From Nocardia fluminea (GTDB lineage Bacteria; Actinomycetota; Actinomycetes; Mycobacteriales; Mycobacteriaceae): 64,000 bases of DNA. The notes below the pieces were generated by a model. It worked only from the letters and a program-made list of their open reading frames with translations. It did no database searches and had not been told where the DNA came from. A program made the translations under genes and the position numbers. This document shows positions 15,398 to 24,060 of the stretch, in pieces (position 1 is the first letter of the stretch; each line of letters opens with the position of its first letter). The stretch lies in contig NZ_PJMW01000003.1 of the NCBI RefSeq assembly GCF_002846365.1, positions 62,001-126,000 of the forward strand, written 5' to 3'.

Positions 15398-16333
15398 CTA
15401 TGCGTCCCAGAACCGAGGCGCCCACTCGGTGATGGTCGGACGCAGCCGGGCCGGAAGTTGGTCGTTTTGCCACTGCTCGCCAGGAACCAGCATCTGGGCC
15501 TCGAACAACGAGATCGCGGCTTCTGTCATCAGCACTGCGGTCATGAGCAGATCGGCTACCAACCCGTACAGCTCTTCTTCCGTGTCGATGACGTTCAGAG
15601 CCCAGCTGTAGCCATGGGCGAAGCTCGAACCGGCCGAGTACCACGCCTTCATCAAAAGCCCGAAAGGCTTCTCGTCGAGTAGCTCACGAGCGTGCCTTGG
15701 TGGGTTGGCGTCGATCCACTCAGCACCAGCAACCGTCATAGCGGTGTATCGGGGTATCTCTAGACCGCCGCTAGCTTCTTTCGCTTTCGCGATCGCCGCC
15801 TTCAATTTGGTTGCCGAGGCTTCGAATGTCCCCACATCCCGGCCCATCGCCGTGCCCGCATCGCGGTCCTGCCCGGCCCACTTCAGCATCTCCCCCAACT
15901 CGCTACGCGCCTCAGCCGCACACCGCTGCCGACGAACCTCCCGGTCGGAGTCACCGAGCAGCCATATTGTGCGCGCAGCGGATTCCATTGCAGACCTGCA
16001 CATCACCAGCACCGAGGACGGCCAGGATCTCGACATCGCCGGTGGGGGGACCGCACCGTTGAACCAATCAGAAACGAGCACCTCGGCGGCTGCCAGGTGC
16101 TCAGACGCTGCTGAGGTCGGGAACCTAGCATATCGAGCTACCGGGTAAGCCGTCCCGATCTCTTGCAGGAAACCCTCATCGTCGAGCTGCAGCGAGCTTC
16201 CTTGGGGAGGCGTTGTCAACGTCACCGCCCACTGACGGAACTCGGCGGCGCGCGCGGCGCGTTCCACGATCCGCGTTCGAGCGGGTGGCTTGAGGAGGGC
16301 CGCGAAGGCTGCCTCCATCTCCGGTGTACTCAC
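15398..16333 (-). CDS. hypothetical protein (311 aa)
   Basis: Reading leftward from a GTG (VSTPEMEAAFAALLK), the product is helical and soluble, with conserved-looking segments CRSAMESAARTIWLLGD and SAGSSFAHGYSW. The frame stays open for another 44 codons upstream, but those are basic and low-quality, so the internal start is preferred. Similar helical proteins with a SxFAHG motif occur as uncharacterised actinobacterial proteins. No catalytic motif. It converges on the terminator behind the tRNA fragments. Confidence 0.65.
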   Translation of the reverse strand: MSTPEMEAAFAALLKPPARTRIVERAARAAEFRQWAVTLTTPPQGSSLQLDDEGFLQEIGTAYPVARYARFPTSAASEHLAAAEVLVSDWFNGAVPPPAMSRSWPSSVLVMCRSAMESAARTIWLLGDSDREVRRQRCAAEARSELGEMLKWAGQDRDAGTAMGRDVGTFEASATKLKAAIAKAKEASGGLEIPRYTAMTVAGAEWIDANPPRHARELLDEKPFGLLMKAWYSAGSSFAHGYSWALNVIDTEEELYGLVADLLMTAVLMTEAAISLFEAQMLVPGEQWQNDQLPARLRPTITEWAPRFWDA

Positions 16334-16778
16334 TCGACCGATAATGCCTTCCCGCAGTCGATGCCGAATCTCGACACGATTTTTTGACACCCGGAGTCGT
16401 TCGTGCGACCGCGTCAGCAGACCTGTCGAGAACCGATCAATTCTTCGACACTCGTGCGGTCTCATACGCCGGCGAAGTCAAGGCGTCGCCGCGACGGGCG
16501 GCCAGTCCTGCGGTTCGACATTGCGCGACTTTCGCCCGGTGAATCCGATGGCGGACTGTGCCGGTCACCGAGGTCGGTTCCCCGCAGTGGGCGGCAGCGC
16601 GGCGGTCGCTGCTGGTGATCAACCGCGAGGATAACGCGGGCGTGGAGGACGAGATATCGACAGAGACGCGGAGCTGGGAAGCCGAGCGGGTCTCAGTGAT
16701 GGCCGTCCCGGCACGCTTGAACTGAAGGACCTGATCAGGCTGTTTGAGCGGATCGGGCAGATCACGGTGGGTGAATAA
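16334..16778. other. intergenic with a truncated frame abutting the IS
   Basis: No complete gene is seen. The last codons before the IS encode TLELKDLIRLFERIGQITVG then E and a stop at 16774-16776. They may be the end of a broken gene, or chance. They do not obviously continue in the frame behind the IS. Confidence 0.35.
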
Positions 16779-16824
16779 CCCCGGGTTTGGTGCTCACTCT
16801 CTTTCTTGAGAGGATGAGCAAGTT

Positions 16825-17136
16825 ATGCCAGCGAAGTACGACGAAGCGACGAAGGCCAAGGCAGTCCGGTTGGTTATCGACCACCGTGATGACTACGACA
16901 GCGAGTGGGCCGCGATCACCGCGGTCGCCGCCCGGTTGGGCATGACCGGGGAAACGCTGCGGAAGTGGATCCGGCAAGCCGCTGTAGACCAGGGCAACGC
17001 CGAGGGCGTCTCGACGGAGTCGGCGCGGATCATCCGGGAGCAGAAGCGCAAGATCGCCGAGTTGGAGCAGACGATCGAAATCCTTTCTGCGGCAACGTCT
17101 TTTTTCGCGCGGGCCAACGACCCGCGACACCGTTAG
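16825..17136 (+). CDS. IS3-family transposase OrfA
   Basis: The 103-aa protein (MPAKYDEATKAKAVRLVIDH) has an HTH in AARLGMTGETLRKWIRQ and a leucine-zipper-like helix IREQKRKIAELEQTIEIL. These bind the terminal repeats and oligomerise. Near the end the bases at 17099-17106 read C followed by six T and C, the usual slippery site for the -1 shift that makes the OrfAB transposase. Confidence 0.9.
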   Translation: MPAKYDEATKAKAVRLVIDHRDDYDSEWAAITAVAARLGMTGETLRKWIRQAAVDQGNAEGVSTESARIIREQKRKIAELEQTIEILSAATSFFARANDPRHR

Positions 17137-18092
17137 TGTGTGAGTTCCTCGCTGAGCACAAGGCCAAGTTTCCGATCGCGGCGATGTGTCGGGCGCTCTC
17201 GGCGCGTGGGATCGTGATCTCACGGCGCACGTTCCATGCGTGGGCGGTCCGGGCGCCGTCGAAGCGGGCGCTGTGGGACACCGCGGTCACCGAGATCCTC
17301 GCCGACCACTACGAGCCCGACGAGCAGGGCAAACGTCGACCGGAGTGCCTCTACGGGGCCGAGAAGATGTGGGCGCATCTGCAACGCCAGGGCATCCCGG
17401 TTGCCCGCTGCACGATCGAGCGGTTGATGCGTCGCAACGGCTGGAAAGGTGTGGTCCGGCGGAAGAAGGTCCGGACGACGATCGGTGATCCGGGCGCGGA
17501 ACGCGCACCGGATCTGGTGGACCGCCAGTTCCGGGTCCCGGCGCCGAACGTGCTGGTCGTGGCCGATTTCACCTATGTGCGTTTGGCGACCGGGGCATTC
17601 GTCTACACGGCGTTTGCAATCGATGCTTTTGCCGGGCGGATCCTGGGCTGGGAGTGCTCGACCAGCAAAGAGACAGCGTTCGTCGAGACGGTGATCCGTC
17701 AGTCGGCAGCGGTTCGGGCACGTGAGGGTAACCCGCTGGACGGCAACACGATTCACCATTCCGACGCGGGGTCGCAGTATACGTCGGTGCACTTCGGGCA
17801 AACATTGATGTTGTCCGGGCTGCGGCCCTCGATCGGCACGGTCGGCGATGCATACGATAATGCGTTGGCGGAGACCACAATTGGGCTCTATAAGACCGAG
17901 GCTGTCCGCGAGGATTCACCATTTCGGACCGGTCCGCTGCACCGGTTGGCTGATGTCGAGCAACTCACGTGCGACTGGGCGGACTGGTACAACCGGTCTC
18001 GTCTGATGCACCGACTCGGGCGCAAACCCCCGGTCGAGTACGAAGCCGATTACTATGCGACGGTGTCCCAACAGCGTGTTGGAGACAGATAA
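17136..18092 (+). CDS. IS3-family transposase OrfB (DDE integrase domain)
   Basis: The frame is -1 relative to OrfA and overlaps it. Alone it could start at the GTG at 17136 (318 aa); in the fused product it begins at the slip near 17100. The HTH_21-like part includes FPIAAMCRALSARGIVISRR. Catalytic residues are visible as D in VVADFTYV, D in HHSDAGSQYTS and E in NALAETTIG, with about 35 residues between the last two, as in IS3 elements. It cuts and joins the IS ends. No frameshift or stop interrupts it. Confidence 0.9.
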   Translation: MCEFLAEHKAKFPIAAMCRALSARGIVISRRTFHAWAVRAPSKRALWDTAVTEILADHYEPDEQGKRRPECLYGAEKMWAHLQRQGIPVARCTIERLMRRNGWKGVVRRKKVRTTIGDPGAERAPDLVDRQFRVPAPNVLVVADFTYVRLATGAFVYTAFAIDAFAGRILGWECSTSKETAFVETVIRQSAAVRAREGNPLDGNTIHHSDAGSQYTSVHFGQTLMLSGLRPSIGTVGDAYDNALAETTIGLYKTEAVREDSPFRTGPLHRLADVEQLTCDWADWYNRSRLMHRLGRKPPVEYEADYYATVSQQRVGDR

Positions 18093-18115
18093 CGGGGTGT
18101 GCAGCAAACCCGGGG

Positions 18116-18462
18116 CGATTCAGGGAGACGACTTTCTCAACTCTCACAACCTGGCCAAGCTGTGGGACAAACTCCGTCCGTCGGCAGAAGAATTGATCGG
18201 CGAGTTCGGGGTTCGCAAGGTCGAGGTCGACGCGATAACCCGGATCATCTGGCAGCTCACCATGATCGACCCGGACGGGCAGGAACTGCGGTACCACGTC
18301 CGCACGGACGGCAAACCGTCGCTGGCCAACCATAAGTACATCGACCCGCCGAAGTTCCAGGAAGCGATGTTGGGGGCTTCAGCCTTTCTCGATGGCTTGA
18401 CCGAGTACGCCTTTCAGCAGCTGGAGCTCAGGCGAGAAATAGCCGAAGAGTACGGTCCGTAG
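18116..18462 (+). pseudogene. 3' part of a gene cut by the IS3 element
   Basis: Immediately after the IS the frame encodes FLNSHNLAKLWDKLRPSAEE, EVDAITRIIWQLTMIDPDG and ASAFLDGLTEYAFQQLEL. The HNLxKLWD phrase is typical of HEPN-like helical proteins of unknown function in which the N-terminal half carries the first helices. No start codon with a ribosome site lies in this piece; its 5' part was removed or displaced by the insertion. Confidence 0.6.
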
Positions 18463-18671
18463 GGGCAACGTCGCGCGTGAGCCGACCGCCGCAGAGCTGC
18501 CGCGCCCGCTGTGCGAACTTGCCTCCGCAGCTACTTGCAAGGCTGCGCAGCGGGCCCAGCAGTACAGCAAGCCCGCCACTACAACTTGGCCAGGACCACA
18601 ACCGCCCATCCCAGAGCATCGCGTCTTCGGAGGGCCCACCGGAGAAGCATGTACCTGTGCGACCGGATGGA

Positions 18672-18712
18672 GAATCAGTGATCCTCGAATTCTCGTCGAG
18701 GATCACTGATTC
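18672..18712. repeat. 17-bp perfect inverted repeat
   Basis: GAATCAGTGATCCTCGA (18672-18688) and TCGAGGATCACTGATTC (18696-18712) pair perfectly around 7 bases. It lies between the broken rightward gene and the leftward two-gene operon, so it may be a bidirectional terminator. The stem is less GC-rich than the other terminators here and could also be a recombination or protein site. Confidence 0.6.
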
Positions 18713-18824
18713 ACTTTCCGCCCGTTAGGGTCTCGCAGTGTGAGGACCTGGCCCGACAACGCCCACATCCTGGCGTTGCGATCAGGTTGGAGCGCTAGGC
18801 GGGAACCCGGTCCGCCTTTCGTGA

Positions 18825-19007
18825 TCAGGTGGTCAGCCAGTTCACTACTGCTGATCCGATCTGGTACGCCGCACCGCTGAGGAAGGGGATCGCCAGCGTC
18901 GTGACCGCTGTGCGTGTGGCGGTACGGAGTTTCGGCCACGCCCGGCGGTCGGGGTCACCGTGCGGGGGAGGCTCCGGGGCGGACGCCGATGACACCGTGG
19001 TGCTCAT
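18825..19007 (-). CDS. 60-aa single-pass membrane protein
   Basis: The ATG overlaps the stop of the 417-aa gene as ATGA. The product begins MSTTVSSASAPEPPPHGDPD and has one likely membrane segment, TAVTTLAIPFLSGAAYQIGS, near the C-terminus. It may anchor or sense for the upstream protein. No family recognised. Confidence 0.6.
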   Translation of the reverse strand: MSTTVSSASAPEPPPHGDPDRRAWPKLRTATRTAVTTLAIPFLSGAAYQIGSAVVNWLTT

Positions 19008-20257
19008 ATCCGATTCCGGGTCGCCGCCGCGTTGCGTTGCCGCTCCTGGAATTGGAGGCCGCGGCGCTTGAGCTTCGTACGGACCGTCTCGCCGTATTCC
19101 GATGGCATGCCACACAGCTGTGCGGCCTCTTTCCATGTCGCGCCGTCGCTCCAGGCGAGAGCGACAGCCCGATCTTCGGGCGGGATGTTTCCCAGGATCT
19201 GTTCCAGTCGCGGGTCGTCGAACTCGCCGAGTATGACGTCCGGAGCTACGAGTGTGTCAGCGACGGTAACTTCTGCAAGCCCGGCGACGGGTGTGCTGAA
19301 CGACTGAATCGGTGCCCTACGTAGCGTTTGCTCGAACAGGTTCTTCTGCACACGGTGGTGGTCCGTAGTGAGCCTTCTGAGTTGATCACGCGGCGAGCTC
19401 TCGTCCAGCCAGTCGTCCTCCAGAAGTGCGGCCGATACCGCGTCGATGACCCAATCCAGTGCCTTGGCGAAACCCAGCCACACGACGGCGAACCTGCCCA
19501 CCGCCTTCTTTTTCCCTCGGAGAACTGCGCGGCGTGCCCGGAGGGCCGCCCGCATCGCCCGCCCCGCCTTGGGATGGCCTCTCCATGACAGCAAGTGCCA
19601 GCTGTTCAGCAGATCGGTGATCTGATCTATGGCGCTCGAGATCTGGAACGGGTAATCGCCGAGCAGATCGAGGCGGCGGAGGTCGGGCCAGAGGTCCAAC
19701 TTCGGGAGATTGCCGAACAGGTCGATGGTCGGTAGGTCCGGCCACAGATCGAACGTCGAAGAAGCACCGAGCAGATCGAGACTCCGAAAACCGGGCCACA
19801 GGTTCAGTTTCGAGAGATCGCCGAACAGGCCGGTGGTCGGGATGCTCAGCGTGGGCAGTTGCTGTGCGACCGTGTCATGCAGACCCGAGAACATCTCGGG
19901 CTCGATCACCGTCGAGTTCTCGGGCAGATACCTCTCGGTGAACTCTGGGGCCAGCGGTGTCTGATCGCCAGCCACCAGCGTGAGCGACCTCTGTGCTTCT
20001 GCGGACAGCGAGATGGGCTCGACCTGTGTCATAGCCGCTTGCGCGATCGTGTCGAACACCTCGTTATCGACCAGGCCCGCGGCGCGCAGGAGGCCGTCTA
20101 ACATACCGGGCGGCAGCATCTGTCGCGCTTGGAACCTGCTCAGCGGCACTTCGATGGTCTGATCCTCGGGATCCGGCTCTATCCGGACGTACGCGAACGT
20201 ATCGTGCAAGTCGCTGTCGTCATGCATGGCCCCGTTGTCGGTGCCCTCGGCGGTCAT
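19004..20257 (-). CDS. LDLLG-repeat protein with sigma-region-4-like C-terminus
   Basis: This 417-aa protein has an unusual centre (about 145-205) with alternating copies of LWPDL and LDLLG/LDLFG, for example LPKLDLWPDLRRLDLLGDYP. A basic segment with GRAMRAALRARRAVLRGKKK and a hydrophobic stretch follow (about 235-275). The C-terminus, ILGNIPPEDRAVALAWSDGA then WKEAAQLCGMPSEYGETVR, resembles sigma region 4 or a LuxR-type HTH. I know no family with this order. It is translationally coupled to a 60-aa membrane protein. A transcription factor or membrane-associated regulator is the best guess. Confidence 0.65.
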   Translation of the reverse strand: MTAEGTDNGAMHDDSDLHDTFAYVRIEPDPEDQTIEVPLSRFQARQMLPPGMLDGLLRAAGLVDNEVFDTIAQAAMTQVEPISLSAEAQRSLTLVAGDQTPLAPEFTERYLPENSTVIEPEMFSGLHDTVAQQLPTLSIPTTGLFGDLSKLNLWPGFRSLDLLGASSTFDLWPDLPTIDLFGNLPKLDLWPDLRRLDLLGDYPFQISSAIDQITDLLNSWHLLSWRGHPKAGRAMRAALRARRAVLRGKKKAVGRFAVVWLGFAKALDWVIDAVSAALLEDDWLDESSPRDQLRRLTTDHHRVQKNLFEQTLRRAPIQSFSTPVAGLAEVTVADTLVAPDVILGEFDDPRLEQILGNIPPEDRAVALAWSDGATWKEAAQLCGMPSEYGETVRTKLKRRGLQFQERQRNAAATRNRI

Positions 20258-20350
20258 GGTGTTCTTGCCCTTTCGGTCAGCTGGTAAGGGGGCTCGTGTT
20301 TCGGGCCCTCACCTTCTAGGCGTCTCGAACGAGGAAAACGGCAAAGAAGT

Positions 20351-21053
20351 TTATGTGACCTGAGTCACTGGCTGTGAAAGGCTGGTTATGCTGAGCTTGG
20401 GGACGTATTTGTAGATTGCCGACCGCGAGACGCGGAGCAGTCGCGCCACCGAGGACACGATCTCCTCGGGCCGGGTGAGAATTGCGCGGGCGTGCCGGAT
20501 CTGTTCCTCGGTCGCTGGTGGCGGCCGAGGCGTTGTCCACGGGCGCGCGCGGCGGCAAAGCCCTCGATGGTGCCCTGAACGATCAGCTCGCGGATGAACC
20601 CGGCCAGGGCGGCGAAGACGTGGAACACCAGGCGCCCGCCGGGAGTGGTCGTGTCAATTACGTCGTGCAGCGACCGGAATCCGATGTCGCGCATACGTAA
20701 TCCAGCGACGATCGCAATCAGGTCCTGCAACGAGCGGCCGAGCCGATCGAGTGACGGCACGACCAAAGTATCGCTGGCGCGCATGTACTCCAAGCACTCC
20801 CACAGCTCGGCCCACTCGGTATCCTTGCCGGATTTCTTGTCGGCGAAGACTTCTGGCACCCGGCCGCGGTGAGCGTGGCGAGCTGGGGGTCGAGCAGCTG
20901 GCCGGCGGTCGAGACCCGCCCGAACCCGACGAGCGCGCCCCCACCGCCGATCGGATCGAGCGCATCCCCGTCGAGGACAAGCGGTTCCGGGGTATCGAGC
21001 GCGTTCGGTTTGGCAGTCGACTGGGGCGGCCGAGCGTATTCAGAGCAGCTCAC
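20351..21053 (-). pseudogene. serine recombinase (resolvase) with two frameshifts
   Basis: Combined over three frames the sequence is a complete small resolvase: LVGFGRVSTAGQLLDPQLA (catalytic Ser), then VFADKKSGKDTEWAELW, LVVPSLDRLGRSLQDLIAIV, GGRLVFHVFAALAGFIREL and a C-terminal HTH ending VSRSAIYKYVPKLSITS. A single-base deletion near 20852 separates the N-terminal part and a second near 20545 the HTH. Both could be decay or sequencing errors. The GTG at 21053 overlaps the stop of the repeat-protein gene by four bases. Confidence 0.75.
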
Positions 21054-21478
21054 ATGCCGTAAACGCTTCGGATCAACTGCGCCTCGCTGTGATATCCGAT
21101 CTCATCGAGATACCGCAGCAACAGAGGAATCGGCGGCCAGTTCCTCCGAGGCGGATCGGCTTCCATGCCGGCATAGGCACCTCCGCCGATACCGGTGTAT
21201 AGGCCACCGCCGATACCGGTGTACAGCCCGCCGCCGACACCCGGGTACAGGCCGCCGCCGATACCCTTGTAGCAGCCACCTCCGATGCCGGTGTACAGGC
21301 CGCCCCCGATACCGGTGTAGGCGCCACCCCCGATACCTGCATAGGCGCCACCACCAATGCCCGTGTACGCGCCGCCACCGATGCCGGGATGCATGCCGCC
21401 ACCGATGCCCGTGTACAGCCCACCGCCGATACCGGCGTAGCGGTTGCGTGGCCACCCATTGGGATCGATCCAGTCCAT
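21050..21478 (-). CDS. octapeptide (GIGGGLYT) repeat protein
   Basis: The 142-aa protein starts MDWIDPNGWPRNRYAGIGGG, continues with eleven 8-residue units of the form GIGGG(A/L)YT, and ends with a non-repetitive domain RRNWPPIPLLLRYLDEIGYH and SEAQLIRSVYG. Related bacterial proteins with GPGGGLYTGPGG repeats and this N- and C-terminal pattern exist and have no known function. It has no signal peptide. The stop overlaps the resolvase start, and the two may be one transcript. Confidence 0.75.
   Translation of the reverse strand: MDWIDPNGWPRNRYAGIGGGLYTGIGGGMHPGIGGGAYTGIGGGAYAGIGGGAYTGIGGGLYTGIGGGCYKGIGGGLYPGVGGGLYTGIGGGLYTGIGGGAYAGMEADPPRRNWPPIPLLLRYLDEIGYHSEAQLIRSVYGM
21180..21443 (-). repeat. 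eleven 24-bp tandem repeats inside a gene
   Basis: Eleven in-frame 24-base units, each read on the plus strand like CCGCCGCCGATACCGGTGTA plus four bases, encode the octapeptides. Third-codon differences between units show that the array is old enough to have diverged while keeping the amino-acid pattern. Confidence 0.9.
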
Positions 21479-21630
21479 AGGGAGAGGCTATCTCCTGACT
21501 CCGACAGCCTTTTATGTGTAGATGAGCCGAAGCCCCGACCAGGCGCTGGGAGTGCGTGGACGTTTGGGAATCCAGGCGCCACTCAAGTCTTCTGATGCGG
21601 GCACGATGACGCTTCCCGCACGATGGGCAG

Positions 21631-21987
21631 GTGACCGAAGAACATTCCAAACCCGCATCCCTCGTCGGACCCATCCGCTACGACCTACACATCCGCATCC
21701 CCGCAGATGGCGAGAACGCTGACTCCATCGACTTCGCCGTCAACGCCCTCACGCTGCCGCGAGTCGGCGACCAACTCAGCTTCGAGTGCACTGATGGGTA
21801 CCTGATGGTCGAGGTGACGCACGTGAGTCACTACTTCTTCTCGGCGGCGGAAAAGCCACCGCGACGAACAATCACCGTGACCGCCCACCCCCTTCCGAAC
21901 TTCGACGAGCTGGCCCGAAGACTGCGCAAAAGCCCCGAACTCGACCGGTGGATCTCCCAGTTCACGATGCTCGACGCCGCGACTTGA
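21631..21987 (+). CDS. hypothetical protein (118 aa)
   Basis: It starts at a GTG after GCAGGT. The sequence SLVGPIRYDLHIRIPADGEN, LPRVGDQLSFECTDGYLMVE and VTHVSHYFF suggests a beta-barrel-like domain; the C-terminus LARRLRKSPELDRWISQF is helical. No membrane segment. No family recognised. It is divergent from the repeat-protein gene. Confidence 0.6.
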   Translation: MTEEHSKPASLVGPIRYDLHIRIPADGENADSIDFAVNALTLPRVGDQLSFECTDGYLMVEVTHVSHYFFSAAEKPPRRTITVTAHPLPNFDELARRLRKSPELDRWISQFTMLDAAT

Positions 21988-22146
21988 GATGGACCGCAAC
22001 GGGGGGAGCACCTACCGTTGCGGCACGAGTGAGCACGTCGGCCGAGCGATTCATCCCCCGGGAGCAGGACCGCTCCCGAGGAGTAGAGCGAGCACGCACT
22101 CGGAACGCTGAACTCGACTGCGAGACCAAGGTTTACGGTGAAGCGT

Positions 22147-22569
22147 ATGAGCGAGGCCGCCGCACCGAAAGATCTGGCAACAATCAAGTTGGGCACGATG
22201 TTCAGTCCTCGTGTGTCGAACGTGCTCGGGCGGGAGGGGATCTGCACCATCGGCGACCTGATGACCTACACCCACCTCGACCTGAACTGTCTTCCCGCCT
22301 TCGGCGTAGGCACGATGGCCAGTATCGACTCAGCGTTGGCCGAGCACGGCCTACGTTTGGACCGGCGCGAACCCGACCAGCCCACACTGCTCGAAGAGTT
22401 CCGCACGGTGCTCGAGCAGCGCGACCAACCCTTGGCTCTGATCGAGCGGATCACCGATACGGTCAGCACAGCCGAGGGGCTCCGCGACATCGACACGGCA
22501 GTGGGCGGCATGGACACCAAGCCCACCGTGCGCCAGGCTGCGACCCGCCGCCGCAACGACCGCCGCTGA
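22147..22569 (+). CDS. RNA polymerase alpha-CTD-like small protein (140 aa)
   Basis: Residues about 18-70 (FSPRVSNVLGREGICTIGDL, NCLPAFGVGTMASIDSALAE, HGLRLD) follow the helix-hairpin-helix pattern of the RpoA C-terminal domain: NxLxREGIxTIGDL, then FGxGTxxxIxxxLxxxGL. The rest of RpoA is absent; a helical tail with LLEEFRTVLEQRDQPLALIE follows. Such a domain could bind DNA upstream of promoters or contact activators and sigma. The GTG at 22138 would add three residues. It lies next to the integrase gene, which converges on it. Confidence 0.6.
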   Translation: MSEAAAPKDLATIKLGTMFSPRVSNVLGREGICTIGDLMTYTHLDLNCLPAFGVGTMASIDSALAEHGLRLDRREPDQPTLLEEFRTVLEQRDQPLALIERITDTVSTAEGLRDIDTAVGGMDTKPTVRQAATRRRNDRR

Positions 22570-22685
22570 CCAGGTTCTCGCGGCCCGCACCTCAGAGTTC
22601 CAAGGCAGAGAAGCATGGGGGACGGCCCCGTCGCGCGAGTCGCGTGGGGCGGTGACGAACGTGCCCACTGGACACGGGAACAGCC

Positions 22686-23966
22686 CTAAGGATCGCCGAC
22701 GATCCGCATCCCGTTCGCCGCCTTCCGGTAGTCCCGCAGCCCCCGCCGAAGAGCTTGCCCGATAGTTTGCGCCGCGTCACGCTGCCCATCCACCAGATGG
22801 GTGTAGATGTCGAGAGTGGTCGTGTTGTTCTTGTGGCGCATGCGCCGGGTCACGTCCGCCAGGCTGTAGGCGCCGTCCGCCAACAGCGACCCGTACAGGT
22901 GGCGAAGCGAGTGAAAGCCCATCTGCTGGCGCATCTTTCCGTCGGGCCCCCACGGCACCAACTTCGCTGGCTCCCCACCCAGTTCCGACACTGCGGCGTA
23001 AACACGGCCCCGTAACGCCTTTTGGGACATGCGCCCGCCTGAACGACTCGCTTCGAACTCGATGAACTTGCCGGTGGTCCGTCCATCGAGCTGACCTACC
23101 AGCCAGTCCACGACCCAGGGATCGACGGGGATCTGTGTCCCCGATGTTTCGGTCTTCAGGGGACCGTCGTGGCTGCCGATCCTCTTGCCGTCGACTCGCC
23201 GGGATGGTTTGTATTGGGTGACAGGCTGATAGGTGCACGCCTCGACGTCGAGGTCCTCGATGTTCGCGCCGAGAGCCTCGCTGAGACGAAGCCCGACGCC
23301 GACACCGAGTGCGACCGCGATCCGTGTCTCCTCGGGCATCAGGTGGAAGAAGGTCCAGAACTCGGTCACCGTTGGGCAGTAGGCAGCGATTGTCGGGCGA
23401 TCCCGGTTCGGTTTGGCGTAGGTCTCGATCGAGCACGGCATCACCACAGTGAGTTCGGCTCTTTTCGCTGCGGCCATGATCCGGGTGAGCAGGCGGTGGA
23501 TATCGACGCGGTAGTCGAACGAATAGCCGCTGCGATGCAGTCCGGTCATCAGCTTCAAGACGTGCGGTTCGCGCACTTCATGGACCGCGAGTCTGTCGAG
23601 ATACTTGAGGATGAGCCTGATCTTGCTCTGATAGCCACCGAAGGTGCTTGGATCGATCGCTTGGAGATCGAGCCATTCCCAGCACCATTCGCCCATCATG
23701 ACCCGAGAGGCACCTTTGGTGATGTGTTGCCCGGCTTTGATCGCGGATACCTGGTTCTGGGCCCACGTTTCGGCTTCCCTTGCCGTATCGAACCCGCGCG
23801 TGTGCGGGGTGTGGCGAATTCCGTCCTGGTATGCACCGCGCCATTGCCTGGCTTTGCCGTAACTGGCCGATTTCAGCTTCCGACGGTTCGCGTCGCGCCC
23901 CTGACGATGCCAGGTGTCATACGCCTTCAACGCTCGTGCGGCAGGGACAGGATTCCGGCGAAGCAC
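22686..23966 (-). CDS. int: tyrosine recombinase (phage-type integrase)
   Basis: The 426-aa protein has an N-terminal arm-binding-like part (ARQWRGAYQDGIRHTPHT), a SAM-like core-binding domain (about 90-170) and the catalytic domain. Catalytic residues are Arg227 in GVGLRLSEAL, His352 and Arg355 in FHSLRHLYGS, His378 in RRMRHKN and the nucleophile Tyr388 in TLDIYTHL. It would integrate and excise the element at a site-specific attachment site, helped by the excisionase encoded upstream on the same strand. The start is a GTG. No intact tRNA or att duplication was found nearby. Confidence 0.9.
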   Translation of the reverse strand: MLRRNPVPAARALKAYDTWHRQGRDANRRKLKSASYGKARQWRGAYQDGIRHTPHTRGFDTAREAETWAQNQVSAIKAGQHITKGASRVMMGEWCWEWLDLQAIDPSTFGGYQSKIRLILKYLDRLAVHEVREPHVLKLMTGLHRSGYSFDYRVDIHRLLTRIMAAAKRAELTVVMPCSIETYAKPNRDRPTIAAYCPTVTEFWTFFHLMPEETRIAVALGVGVGLRLSEALGANIEDLDVEACTYQPVTQYKPSRRVDGKRIGSHDGPLKTETSGTQIPVDPWVVDWLVGQLDGRTTGKFIEFEASRSGGRMSQKALRGRVYAAVSELGGEPAKLVPWGPDGKMRQQMGFHSLRHLYGSLLADGAYSLADVTRRMRHKNNTTTLDIYTHLVDGQRDAAQTIGQALRRGLRDYRKAANGMRIVGDP

Positions 23967-24060
23967 TGGCTATTTCCTCACCGTGCCACCGGCGGCGCAT
24001 GCCGATGAAGGTTCTCGCCACCGAACCAAGTACGACACACCGATCACTATTGCGTCTCTG

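Larger units (their letters stand above)
16779..18115 (+). mobile_element. IS3-family insertion sequence (1337 bp)
   Basis: The element starts with CCCCGGGTTTGGTGC and ends with the inverted copy of CCCCGGGTTTGCTGC, a 15-bp imperfect terminal repeat with one mismatch. It encodes OrfA and OrfB in the IS3 arrangement with a T6 slippery stretch. The flanking triplets (TAA and CGA) do not match, so no target duplication is visible; either the true ends are a few bases off or one flank was rearranged. Both genes look intact, so it may be active. Confidence 0.85.

Noticed and set aside
21180..21443. Possible CRISPR array
   Set aside because: Units are contiguous 24-base coding repeats without spacers.
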